Shown piece after piece: positions 1 through 9,521 of a stretch of DNA of 64,000 nt. The stretch is from the NCBI GenBank assembly GCA_021325195.1, contig JAJPHQ010000035.1:1-64000 (forward strand), written 5' to 3'. A model generated the notes under the pieces. The model searched no databases. It worked only from the letters and a program-made list of their open reading frames with translations, and was not told the origin of the DNA. This DNA comes from Gammaproteobacteria bacterium. Lineage in GTDB: Bacteria > Pseudomonadota > Gammaproteobacteria > Xanthomonadales > Rhodanobacteraceae. Both the position numbers and the translations under genes were made by a program. Numbering within the stretch: position 1 is the stretch's first letter; the number at the start of each line of letters is the position of its first letter.

Positions 1-1
1 C

Positions 2-706
2 AAAGCGCTGTATTCGGCGAATGGGTTCTACGGGGATGTCAGCACGGCGCTTGAATCACACGGAATCTATATTGGACCAGAATGGAGGATTCTCGATTTT
101 GGGTCATGCTGGGGACGCATCTCAAGATTTTTCATGCGGGACGTGCCCAAAAGCAATATCTATGGGATTGATGTCGAAAAGACGTTTGTTAAGATTTGCA
201 ACTCCCTATTTGGATCACGCAATTTTTCAGCATGTAAAGCAATGCCGCCATGCGATTTTGCGGGTTCCAGCTTCAACTTGATTACGGCCTATTCCGTGTT
301 TTCCCACCTGTCCGAGGATGCATTTATTGCATGGCTGCGCGAATTTGATCGGGTCTTAAAGCCGGCAGGCATTGTTGCTCTCACGACCAGGAACGAGGGG
401 TTTTTGGATTACTGTGCAAGTCTTTATTCAAAAATGAATGAACTGTCCGGGTACCAGTTGGCATTGGCGATGTCTCTTGGTCGAGATGCGAGCTTGAAAT
501 CGAAGTATCTTTCGGGAGAGTTTGTTTTTGTCAGTGATCATCGTATCAGCGGGGGTGGCTCGATGAATGAGTCGTTTTATGGAGAGACGTTCATTCCACG
601 AGCCTACGTTCAAGAACATCTCGTTAACGAATTCGAAATACTCGATTACAAGCAAACGGGTCGAGCATATGATCAGGCTCTTTTTGTACTCAAAAAGCGA
701 TCATGA
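2..706 (+). CDS. class I SAM-dependent methyltransferase, 5' end outside the window
   Basis: Frame is open from base 2: KALYSANGFYGDVSTALESHGIYIGPEWRILDFGSCWGRISRFF...; motif I (ILDFGSCWGR) and FSHLSEDAFIAWLREFDRVLKPAGIVALTTR are typical. Confidence 0.8.
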   Translation, partial: KALYSANGFYGDVSTALESHGIYIGPEWRILDFGSCWGRISRFFMRDVPKSNIYGIDVEKTFVKICNSLFGSRNFSACKAMPPCDFAGSSFNLITAYSVFSHLSEDAFIAWLREFDRVLKPAGIVALTTRNEGFLDYCASLYSKMNELSGYQLALAMSLGRDASLKSKYLSGEFVFVSDHRISGGGSMNESFYGETFIPRAYVQEHLVNEFEILDYKQTGRAYDQALFVLKKRS

Positions 707-830
707 AGATGTCGCTAGATGCACAGCATTTATTGATTTGGCAAAGGTACGCTCAAAGCAAAGTCGACAGCCTTCTATGCCATTTCGTCCGCAACTTTCC
801 CACCGATTCGTGAAGAGTATGTCCTGACAA

Positions 831-3119
831 ATGTCTGCATACACGTTCCATGGGGCCCGGAATACGATCAGCACACTCATTTCTAGGTTGGCTGCCTCGG
901 TAATCGTGCTGTTCGTTGCGACAAGCTTGTTGATTGCTGCTTGGTCGCCGCGGGCCGCCAGTCCGCTGATCTCCAAAACCGATTGGATTGTGGAGGGCCA
1001 AGCCTCCCAGAACGTCAAGCCCGACCGGTTCGAGGTGCGCGACAGTATCCGAAACTCCCCAGAAACCGTGTATTGGCGAACATGGAGTCCGCAAACCGGG
1101 GCGACGAATGCCGACATCCAAACACGGCCATTCGTGCCATCGCATTACATGGCGATCCCCTACGGGGGGTTTGCAGGTGAAAGAGGCATCGGGCTGAATC
1201 TGGTTTGTCTGTCTAGCGGGAATCGCCTGGCGGTGGCCACGGCCCGTACGAATACGCAGATGACGGAGAGCCTGCTGGAGTTGCCCAGAGGATGGTGTGA
1301 GGGCAAGGTTGTGTTGGAAGCACGAGCCCGGAACGCTTCGAAGTACATCGAAGTGGGCACGCCGTTCAAGATTTCATGGCTGGATTTTTACAAGGATACC
1401 TTCGTCGGCTTGTTTGGGTTGTTGGTCGTCATCTTCTCGTTTGCCGTGGGGCTATTGATACTTCCTGACGTCATCAGGGGGCTGCGTAATCTAGAACCAC
1501 TTCCCATGGCGGTTGGCTTTGTCTGTTTCGGGCTGGTGGGGTATGCGATGTTCTTCGTGTACTTCTACTCCGAGTGGGCGGGTCGAATACTGTCTGCCCT
1601 GCTGGTCCTGTTCGAAGCGGGTTTGTTGTCGTTGCTCGCCATTTATCGAAGGGAAAAATTCAATCGACTCTATCGACAGTGGAAAACACCGATTATGCTC
1701 TGGGCCATGGTGGTTTTAGTGGCCTTTTGTCTGGTCACTGCGACCAATAATGGTGCCGGTCCCTGGTCCGTGAATGCCATTTTCAATCCGGTGCGTTGGT
1801 CTTCGGACAACCAACTGCCGATGATGATCTCCGAGTATCTGTTCCACGGTTTGGATCCTCGCACATTGAATCTGGGGCCCTGGAAGGTTTCCGATCGCCC
1901 ACCTCTAGCCTATGGCTTGATGTCGACTTTCAGGCTGTTGTCCTGGTTGATTGCCTCGCACAAGGATGGATATCCACTTTATTACCAGTATGAACAGCTT
2001 GCCGGAATCGTCATCAATGGTCTGTGGATCGTTGCCGTGTACAAGCTCTTGTCAGCCATCAAGCTCGACAAGAGAGGGATCTATTTGGTGATGCTTGCGG
2101 TGGCGATGACGTCGTTTGCCGTCTTCAACAGCGTGTACATCTGGCCAAAAATGCTGGGTGCGGCTTTTGCTTTGCTGGCATTCACCCAGTTATTCGAGCC
2201 GGAAAAAAATCTGGCCCAACCGCGCTTCGAGCGATTCGGTCAAGCTTTGCTATGGGCTGCAGCACTCAGCGGCCTGGCGCTCATGTCGCACGGAGGAACC
2301 GCTTTCGGAGTCATCGCGGCCATCCTCATTGCGGTGTGGTACCGCGGGCTGCCATCACCGAGGTTGGCCCTTGGCGCCGTCGTCATAGGACTCGCTGTCC
2401 TCGTTCCTTGGTCCTTGTGGCAGCATTTCGAACAGCCGCCGGGGAATGCGTTGGTGAAGTTCGCGTTTACGGGCGACTTCGGATTCGGGCAAGAAAAGAA
2501 AGGCCTGCTGGAAGCGGTGCGTGAAGCATATTCTTCCCTTTCTTTGTCGGCTTGGGTTGACATGAAGCTTCACGCCCTGCACGTCCTTGTTGTAGGTGAA
2601 GGGTCTGTATGTGGAGTGCAGGAAATCGCTCCCATTTCGTCCTTCGATGGCCTTCTCAGGTCTCAGGATTTCTTTTATTTGGGTCCATCGTTGCGATTTC
2701 TTGCGCTGGGTTTCATTCCCTTGTTGTTTCTTCGCAAGTTCAGTTTGAAGAATGAAACGGCCACTACGGTACTGCGTTTTGCCCGTATTCTTGTAGGCAC
2801 GGGCTTATTCAGTATCGGTTTGTACGCATTGGCAGGCTTCCATTGCTACATCAACCACATGCAAAGCTATCAGGCGATGCTTGAAATCATTGCCGGACTT
2901 GCGCTGGCGCTGTATGTCTCCGAAAGATGGTATTGGAGTTTGGTTCTTGTCCTCTCGATTCTTTATGGTTTGGTCGTTTGGGTCATTGACCCAATCACTT
3001 CGGCAACCAACCTGTACGTTCTGCCGATCCTGACCTTGATAATTGTCGCGGCCATGATTTATCGCTGGTTTGCGAATTACGATCCATCGAAGGGTTCTCG
3101 AGGGCATTCGATAGGATGA
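831..3119 (+). CDS. large polytopic membrane protein, possible GT-C-type glycosyltransferase
   Basis: 762-aa ORF with many hydrophobic segments, located in a glycan cluster; no specific family recognised. Confidence 0.7.
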   Translation: MSAYTFHGARNTISTLISRLAASVIVLFVATSLLIAAWSPRAASPLISKTDWIVEGQASQNVKPDRFEVRDSIRNSPETVYWRTWSPQTGATNADIQTRPFVPSHYMAIPYGGFAGERGIGLNLVCLSSGNRLAVATARTNTQMTESLLELPRGWCEGKVVLEARARNASKYIEVGTPFKISWLDFYKDTFVGLFGLLVVIFSFAVGLLILPDVIRGLRNLEPLPMAVGFVCFGLVGYAMFFVYFYSEWAGRILSALLVLFEAGLLSLLAIYRREKFNRLYRQWKTPIMLWAMVVLVAFCLVTATNNGAGPWSVNAIFNPVRWSSDNQLPMMISEYLFHGLDPRTLNLGPWKVSDRPPLAYGLMSTFRLLSWLIASHKDGYPLYYQYEQLAGIVINGLWIVAVYKLLSAIKLDKRGIYLVMLAVAMTSFAVFNSVYIWPKMLGAAFALLAFTQLFEPEKNLAQPRFERFGQALLWAAALSGLALMSHGGTAFGVIAAILIAVWYRGLPSPRLALGAVVIGLAVLVPWSLWQHFEQPPGNALVKFAFTGDFGFGQEKKGLLEAVREAYSSLSLSAWVDMKLHALHVLVVGEGSVCGVQEIAPISSFDGLLRSQDFFYLGPSLRFLALGFIPLLFLRKFSLKNETATTVLRFARILVGTGLFSIGLYALAGFHCYINHMQSYQAMLEIIAGLALALYVSERWYWSLVLVLSILYGLVVWVIDPITSATNLYVLPILTLIIVAAMIYRWFANYDPSKGSRGHSIG

Positions 3120-3278
3120 ATGTGGAGCGGAGCTTTGAATTCGCGGCTCATTTGACTTTTTTTCACGCCTTCCCTCGATGATGTCGATGGCTTTTATTCG
3201 ATCAGAGAGGACAGGGATGACGGATCGTACCTGTAAACTTGTGTGGAAATTCCACTGCAGATTATTCGACGTGATCCC

Positions 3279-4715
3279 ATGACGGAACGGCATGTTGACG
3301 ATGACGTCTTGCCCCTCTGCGTCGACCTCGACGGCACCCTGATCCGCTCCGATCTGCTGCTCGAATCCGCGCTGGAGTTGCTGCGGCGCAATCCACTCTT
3401 GCTGTTCGCATTCGTGCCATGGGCCCTGGGTGGCAGGGCGAAGCTAAAGCGGGAGATCGCACGGCGTGCCTGCGTCGATCCGGTCGCTCTGCCTTACGAC
3501 CCACGCGTGGTGGAGTTGGTACATGGAAACGCGGATGCCCGAGCGGTCGTGTTGTGCACGGCCGCTGACAAGCAGCTCGCGGACAAGGTGGCGGCACACG
3601 TTGGCGGATTCAGCGGGGTGATGGCTAGCGACGGAGCGCGCAACCTTTCCGGGCGCAACAAGGCAACGGCGCTGGTGGAACGTTACGGCGAGCGCGGCTT
3701 CGATTACGTGGGCAACGAGCGCAGGGACCTGCACATCTGGCGGCACGCGCACGGCGCCATCGTGGTCAATGCCACGGCAACGCTGCCCGGGCGAGTGAGC
3801 AAGGATTGTGAGGTGTTGCAGGTGCTTTCGCGCGAGCCAGCAGATTGGCGAGTCTGGATCAAGGCGCTGCGCGTGCACCAGTGGCTGAAGAACCTTTTGG
3901 TGTTGTTGCCTCTGCTGGCCGCGCATCTGGTGTTCAACGGTCGTGCCGTCGGCAGTGCCGTCGCCGCATTCCTGATCTTCAGTGTGTGTGCCTCGGGTGT
4001 GTATGTCCTGAACGACCTGCTCGACCTGTCCGCGGACCGAAGGCATCCGCGCAAACGCGAACGTCCGTTTGCGTCGGGACGGCTGCCGTTGTCCGCCGGC
4101 TGCGTCGCAGCGCCAGTGTTGACCCTCGGTGCCTTCGCCGCCGCGATCGCGCTGTCGCCGCGGTTTGCGCTCGTGCTGCTCGGTTATTACGTACTGACGC
4201 TCGCTTATTCGATGTGGCTGAAACGCATCGTCATGCTCGATGTCGTGCTGCTGGCTGCACTCTACACGGTTCGCATCATTGCGGGCGCCGCGGTGATCGA
4301 TACCGGGTTGTCGTTCTGGCTGCTGGCGTTTTCGATGTTCCTGTTCCTGAGTCTTGCGATGCTGAAGCGATACGCCGAATTGCGCGTCATGCGCAACGAC
4401 GGTGCGGGCAGGGTGCGCGGACGGGGCTACGGCGTCGATGATCTCGTGCTGGTGCAATCGCTGGGAGGAGCCAGCGGTTACCTGAGCGTGCTGGTGTTGG
4501 CGCTGTACATCAACAGTACCGCGAGCGAAGCGCTGTACCGGCATCCCCAAGTGCTCTGGCTCCTGTGCCCGCTGCTGCTGTACTGGATCAGCCGTGTCTG
4601 GGTGGTCGCCCATCGCGATACGATGAACGACGATCCGGTGATCTTCGCGCTGGTCGATCCCGTCAGTCGTGTTCTGCTGGTGTTGGCGGCAGCCATCGTG
4701 TTCGGGGCTGTCTGA
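3279..4715 (+). CDS. HAD phosphatase-UbiA prenyltransferase fusion (polyprenyl-phosphate phosphoribosyltransferase-like)
   Basis: N-terminal HAD motif VDLDGTLIRSD and YVGNERRDLHIW; C-terminal UbiA motif NDLLDLSADRRHPRKRERPFASGRLPL plus TM helices. Confidence 0.85.
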   Translation: MTERHVDDDVLPLCVDLDGTLIRSDLLLESALELLRRNPLLLFAFVPWALGGRAKLKREIARRACVDPVALPYDPRVVELVHGNADARAVVLCTAADKQLADKVAAHVGGFSGVMASDGARNLSGRNKATALVERYGERGFDYVGNERRDLHIWRHAHGAIVVNATATLPGRVSKDCEVLQVLSREPADWRVWIKALRVHQWLKNLLVLLPLLAAHLVFNGRAVGSAVAAFLIFSVCASGVYVLNDLLDLSADRRHPRKRERPFASGRLPLSAGCVAAPVLTLGAFAAAIALSPRFALVLLGYYVLTLAYSMWLKRIVMLDVVLLAALYTVRIIAGAAVIDTGLSFWLLAFSMFLFLSLAMLKRYAELRVMRNDGAGRVRGRGYGVDDLVLVQSLGGASGYLSVLVLALYINSTASEALYRHPQVLWLLCPLLLYWISRVWVVAHRDTMNDDPVIFALVDPVSRVLLVLAAAIVFGAV

Positions 4716-6016
4716 TGGACGATGGCCTGCAGTCGTGGGGCCGTTATCCGACGGCGCAGCAGTCTCTGTTGCGATTGCGTGATCGTTTCGCACCGCTACC
4801 TGCGTTCGACGGCCACGCCTTGCCGCGCGGCAACGGCCGCAGCTACGGCGACGTTTGCCTCGACGACGGCGGCACGCTGCTGGATGTGCGCGGACTGGAT
4901 CGTTTCATCGACTTTGATCCCGCGACGGGCGTGCTGCGTTGCGAGGCCGGCATGCTGCTGGGGACGATCCTCGAACTGTTAGTGCCTCGCGGCTGGTTTC
5001 TGCCCGTGGTGCCGGGCACCTGCTTCGTCACGGTCGGCGGCGCCATCGCGAACGACGTACATGGCAAGAACCATCACGCCGTCGGCAGCTTCTCCTGTCA
5101 CGTTCAGTGTTTCGAGTTGCTGCGCAGCGACGGCACGCGCCGAGTCTGCTCGTTGAACGAGAACGCCGACTGGTTCGCCGCGACCGTAGGAGGGCTGGGC
5201 CTGACAGGCCTGATTACCTGGGTGGAATTGCAGCTGCGACCCGTGGCCGGCGCGTGGTTCGACACCGAAACGCGGCGCTTCGATCGACTCGATGATTTTT
5301 TCGAGCTTTCCGAGACGTCCGCGCGCTCGTTCGAATACACCGTCGCATGGGTGGATTGCACCACACGAGGCAGCGCGTTGGGTCGCGGCGTGTTTTCGCG
5401 CGCCAATCACTGCGCGGCACCGCCGACAGCGAAGCTGCCTCGCGAAGGGCGCCTGCGGATGCCGGTAGTATCGCCATTCTCGCTTGTCAATGGTCCAACC
5501 CTGCGCGTCTTCAACTGGCAACACTTTCATCGCGCGCCCAAGACCCTGCAGCAGTCGCCACAGCACTACCGGCCCTGGCTGTTTCCACTCGACGGCATCC
5601 GCGACTGGAATCGCATGTATGGCCCACGCGGCTTCCTGCAGTACCAATGCGTATTGCCGCCCGCGGTGGCGCGCGATGGCATGCGCGAATTGCTGGAACG
5701 CATCGCAGCCAGCGGCCAGGGGTCGTTCCTTGCCGTGCTCAAGCAGTTCGGTGCGATCGTCTCGCCCGGCCTGCTATCCTTTCCGCGCCCGGGTACCACG
5801 CTGGCGCTGGATTTCGCGAATCGCGGTCGGGTCACGTTCGAATTGCTGGACCGGCTGGACGACATCGTGGTCGCCGCGGGCGGCGCGGTGTATCCGGCCA
5901 AGGACGCACGCATGTCTGGAGAACGGTTCCGCACCTATTTTCCGGCGTGGCGGCAATTCGAGGCGTTCATCGACCCGGCATTCTCGTCGGGCTTCTGGCG
6001 GCGGGTGATGCAATGA
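4715..6016 (+). CDS. FAD-binding oxidoreductase, decaprenylphosphoryl-beta-D-ribose oxidase (DprE1)-like
   Basis: LPRGNGRSYGDVCLDDGG and VVPGTCFVTVGGAIANDVHGKNHH are characteristic of DprE1-type FAD/ALO proteins; start overlaps the upstream stop by one base. Confidence 0.85.
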   Translation: MDDGLQSWGRYPTAQQSLLRLRDRFAPLPAFDGHALPRGNGRSYGDVCLDDGGTLLDVRGLDRFIDFDPATGVLRCEAGMLLGTILELLVPRGWFLPVVPGTCFVTVGGAIANDVHGKNHHAVGSFSCHVQCFELLRSDGTRRVCSLNENADWFAATVGGLGLTGLITWVELQLRPVAGAWFDTETRRFDRLDDFFELSETSARSFEYTVAWVDCTTRGSALGRGVFSRANHCAAPPTAKLPREGRLRMPVVSPFSLVNGPTLRVFNWQHFHRAPKTLQQSPQHYRPWLFPLDGIRDWNRMYGPRGFLQYQCVLPPAVARDGMRELLERIAASGQGSFLAVLKQFGAIVSPGLLSFPRPGTTLALDFANRGRVTFELLDRLDDIVVAAGGAVYPAKDARMSGERFRTYFPAWRQFEAFIDPAFSSGFWRRVMQ

Positions 6017-6756
6017 ACGGAAGAAGAATCCTGATCGTCGGCGCGACGTCCGCGATCGCGGAAGCGACGGCGCGTTTGTACGCTGTGCGCGGCGATGCGC
6101 TGTTTCTCGTCGCGCGCGATGCACGTCGCGTGCAGGCGGTCGCCGAGGACTTGCGCGTGCGTGGAGCAGCATCGGTGCAAACCGGCACGCTAGATGTCGC
6201 CGACTTTGCCGCGCACGCGGATACGATCGAAAGCGCTTGCGCCGCACTCGGCGGTCTGGATATCGTCCTGATCGCGCACGGCACCTTGCCGGATCAGTCG
6301 CGTTGCGAATCCGACACCGACTTGGCACTGCGCGAATTTGCCATCAACGGCACCGCAACGATTGCCCTTGCCTCACGCATTGCGCGGAAACTCGAAGCTC
6401 AGGGTTCCGGTACGCTGGCGGTGATTTCCTCCGTTGCCGGCGACCGCGGCCGCGCCAGCAATTACCTGTACGGCTCGGCCAAGGCTGCGGTCAGCGCGTA
6501 CCTTTCCGGCTTGCGTCAGCGCCTGAGCGCACCCGACATCAACGTGCTCACCATCAAGCCCGGCTTCGTTGATACGCCTATGACCGCGGCGTTCAGAAAG
6601 GGCGCGTTGTGGGCGAAACCGGAGCAAATCGCGCGGGGGATCGTTCGCGCCATCGACAGGCGCCGCGGTGTCGTTTATCTGCCGTGGTTCTGGCGACCGA
6701 TCATGTTCACGATCCGCGCTATCCCGGAAAGTCTGTTCCGGCGCATCAGGCTCTGA
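6013..6756 (+). CDS. SDR family oxidoreductase, DprE2-like
   Basis: MNGRRILIVGATSAIAEATARLYA (Rossmann) and YLYGSAKAAVSAYLSGLRQRL (YxxxK); 4-bp ATGA overlap with the DprE1-like gene. Confidence 0.85.
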   Translation: MNGRRILIVGATSAIAEATARLYAVRGDALFLVARDARRVQAVAEDLRVRGAASVQTGTLDVADFAAHADTIESACAALGGLDIVLIAHGTLPDQSRCESDTDLALREFAINGTATIALASRIARKLEAQGSGTLAVISSVAGDRGRASNYLYGSAKAAVSAYLSGLRQRLSAPDINVLTIKPGFVDTPMTAAFRKGALWAKPEQIARGIVRAIDRRRGVVYLPWFWRPIMFTIRAIPESLFRRIRL

Positions 6757-6761
6757 ATGCC

Positions 6762-7706
6762 ATGATCGACAAGAACGCCAGGATCGTGCTCACCGGCGCC
6801 GCCGGCCTTGTCGGCCAGAATCTGATCGTCGAACTGAAGGCGCAGGGCTACTCCAATCTTGTCGCCATTGACAAGCACGAGTACAACCTCGGCATCCTGC
6901 ACAAGCTGCATCCCGACGTGCGTACGGTGCTGGCCGATCTGGCCGAGCTTGGTAGCTGGGAAAATGAATTCGCGGGCGCGGCGTGCGTGATCCAGCTGCA
7001 CGCGCAGATCACTGGCAAGCACCCGGACCTCTTCGTGCGCAACAACATCGACGCCACGCGTCGCGTCCTCGAGGCGATGCGCACGAACGAGGTACCGTAC
7101 CTGGTGCACATCAGTTCGTCGGTCGTCGTATCCGTGGCCGACGACGATTACACCCGAACCAAGAAGGCACAGGAGGAGCTCGTCTCGGAAAGCGGTATCC
7201 GTCATTGCATCCTGCGTCCGACCCTGATGTTCGGCTGGTTCGATCCCAAGCATCTCGGCTGGCTGTCCCGGTTCATGACGTGGACACCGCTGTTTCCGAT
7301 TCCCGGCGACGGCCGCTACATGCGCCAGCCGCTGTACGAGCGGGACTTCTGCCGTTGCATCGTCGTGTGCCTCGAACGCGAGCCGAACGGTGCCGTCTAT
7401 GACATCGTCGGCGACACGCGCATCGACTATGTCGATATCATCCGCACCATCAAGCGTGTCAAGGGGCTGCGCACGCCGATCGTGCACGTTCCCTATGGCC
7501 TGTTCCGGTTTCTTCTTCGGCTCTACGCTGTGTTCAGTCGCAAGCCGCCATTCACAGCCGACCAGTTGAAGGCGCTGACGGCAGGAGACGATTTCCGCGG
7601 CGTGGACACGTTCGCGGTATTCGGCGTCAGGCAAACGCCGTTCGAGGACGCGGTGCGCGAAAGTTATTGCGATCCGCACTACAGCGGGATCGTGCTCAGG
7701 CGATGA
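6762..7706 (+). CDS. NAD-dependent epimerase/dehydratase
   Basis: RIVLTGAAGLVGQNLIVEL N-terminal Rossmann motif; HISSSVVV. Confidence 0.8.
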   Translation: MIDKNARIVLTGAAGLVGQNLIVELKAQGYSNLVAIDKHEYNLGILHKLHPDVRTVLADLAELGSWENEFAGAACVIQLHAQITGKHPDLFVRNNIDATRRVLEAMRTNEVPYLVHISSSVVVSVADDDYTRTKKAQEELVSESGIRHCILRPTLMFGWFDPKHLGWLSRFMTWTPLFPIPGDGRYMRQPLYERDFCRCIVVCLEREPNGAVYDIVGDTRIDYVDIIRTIKRVKGLRTPIVHVPYGLFRFLLRLYAVFSRKPPFTADQLKALTAGDDFRGVDTFAVFGVRQTPFEDAVRESYCDPHYSGIVLRR

Positions 7707-9505
7707 CGATCCTGCCTGTCCCGACACGTTCCGCGATCGGCGCTCCCACGATCTTTCAGGAGTGGTTCCGTCGCCACCGCCTGAAGATCGCATTGCTGCT
7801 CGGCGCGGGCTCCGCGGTGCTGGTCGCCCAAACGATTTACGTCTCACTTTATGCGGCCAGCCTGCCATATTGGGACCAGTGGCAGGCCGACATTCTGCGG
7901 CTGTTCAAGCCGTTGCTGACGCATCCTCCCACCATGGAGATGTTGTTCGCGAGTCATAACGGCCACCGTATCCTTTTCACACGACAGGTCTCGATCATGC
8001 TGTGGCACATCAACGGTGGCGTATTTGACAACCGGGTCGAGTGCTACACGAACATCCTGTTGCTCCTCGCAATCTTCGCCACGTTCACCCTTGCGCTCCA
8101 GAGCCGCACCCGTAGTCCTGTTGCGAGGATCGTCGCGCCTTGCTTGCTTGCTGCGATCTGCTGCATGCCGATCGAATGGGAGAATGCATTAGTCGGCTTC
8201 CAGAACTCCTTTTACTGGCTGGTTCTGGGGATGCTCGGGGCTTTCGTCCTTCTGACGCGCAGGCGTTTCACCTGGCGCGAATGGTTGCCGGCTTCAATGT
8301 TCGCCTTCGCTTCACTGTTTACGATGGCTGCCGGCGTATTCACCGCATTGATCGCCACGGCGCTGGCCTGTTGGCGCAGCCTGAGGGGTTCGCCACGATC
8401 CGTGCCCTGGCAGGCTTTGCCGTTTGCCCTGGTGACGCTATTCGGCATCGTCATCCAACCACATCTCGCAGGCGGCGCAACTATGCCGGCGATAGGAGCG
8501 CAGGGGAATGCGCAAGTTCTCATGCGCGCGCTGGGCTGGCCGGCGACTCGCCCGAACGGCCCGCTGTTCATCGTGGCATGGCTGCCCTTGCTGCTTTCGA
8601 TCCCCGGCCTGCATCGCCGCTTGCACGACGACCATGGAACGTGTTTCGTGCTTGCCATGGCGGTCTGGTCATTGCTGATTGCCATGGCGATCGCCGCCAC
8701 GCGCACCTACGTGGCACCACGTTACGCGATCGTTTTGGCACCGGCCGTCCTCGCCAACGCCGTCCTGGCCTGCGAGCTTCCGGCGTCGCGCTCGAAGATC
8801 GCCGTCGCTGTCTTGTTCGCGTGTTACGTGGGCATCTCGTTTGCAGGCAGGACAGGCCGCGACGTTCGCGAAATGTGGGACCGTTACGCCTATTCCCAGA
8901 TCGAAACGCAACGACTGGTATTGTTCCTGCGCCGCCATGATTCGGCTGTCCTGCACGGACCGACACCATTGCAGATTCCCTTTTACGAGGCCGCGATCCT
9001 GGAGAGCATGTTGCTCGATCCACAAGTTGCAGGCATGCTGGCACCGCCGTTGAACCCGCGCAACGCCGAAGCACCGCTGACGCATCTCGTCCGACAAATA
9101 CGCAACGCGGTGCTCCATTCGGTCGGAGCACGCGAGGGACAATGGACTCCTTCCGTCTTGCGCCCGGACGCATTGCCGGTCCCCGAAAGACCGGCGGAGT
9201 CCTGTTCTGTGGATTTCATCAATGACGGTAGAGCCGGCGTCGTCAACCTGCTCGGATACGGGAAACCGCTTGCACTGACGGGCCGGATGCGCAAACGCGC
9301 GGGAAGGCAGCCACATCTCGTCAGCGTGCAACTGCGTGGCAACGGCGACTACGAACTGACCGCCGTCAGCGGTCTGGCCAAGGCCGGCTATGTGACCATC
9401 GCGGACCAGCCGCCGCCACCGGGACGGTACGCACTGTTCGTCGTGGCGCAATCGCGCGACGGCAACTTCGGTTGCAACACCAACCAATGGCTCGTCGTGC
9501 AGTAG
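7703..9505 (+). CDS. polytopic membrane protein with C-terminal extracytoplasmic region
   Basis: Multiple hydrophobic segments; 4-bp overlap with the upstream gene; family not recognised. Confidence 0.65.
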   Translation: MTILPVPTRSAIGAPTIFQEWFRRHRLKIALLLGAGSAVLVAQTIYVSLYAASLPYWDQWQADILRLFKPLLTHPPTMEMLFASHNGHRILFTRQVSIMLWHINGGVFDNRVECYTNILLLLAIFATFTLALQSRTRSPVARIVAPCLLAAICCMPIEWENALVGFQNSFYWLVLGMLGAFVLLTRRRFTWREWLPASMFAFASLFTMAAGVFTALIATALACWRSLRGSPRSVPWQALPFALVTLFGIVIQPHLAGGATMPAIGAQGNAQVLMRALGWPATRPNGPLFIVAWLPLLLSIPGLHRRLHDDHGTCFVLAMAVWSLLIAMAIAATRTYVAPRYAIVLAPAVLANAVLACELPASRSKIAVAVLFACYVGISFAGRTGRDVREMWDRYAYSQIETQRLVLFLRRHDSAVLHGPTPLQIPFYEAAILESMLLDPQVAGMLAPPLNPRNAEAPLTHLVRQIRNAVLHSVGAREGQWTPSVLRPDALPVPERPAESCSVDFINDGRAGVVNLLGYGKPLALTGRMRKRAGRQPHLVSVQLRGNGDYELTAVSGLAKAGYVTIADQPPPPGRYALFVVAQSRDGNFGCNTNQWLVVQ

Positions 9506-9521
9506 CGAGCGAAAGATTGCC

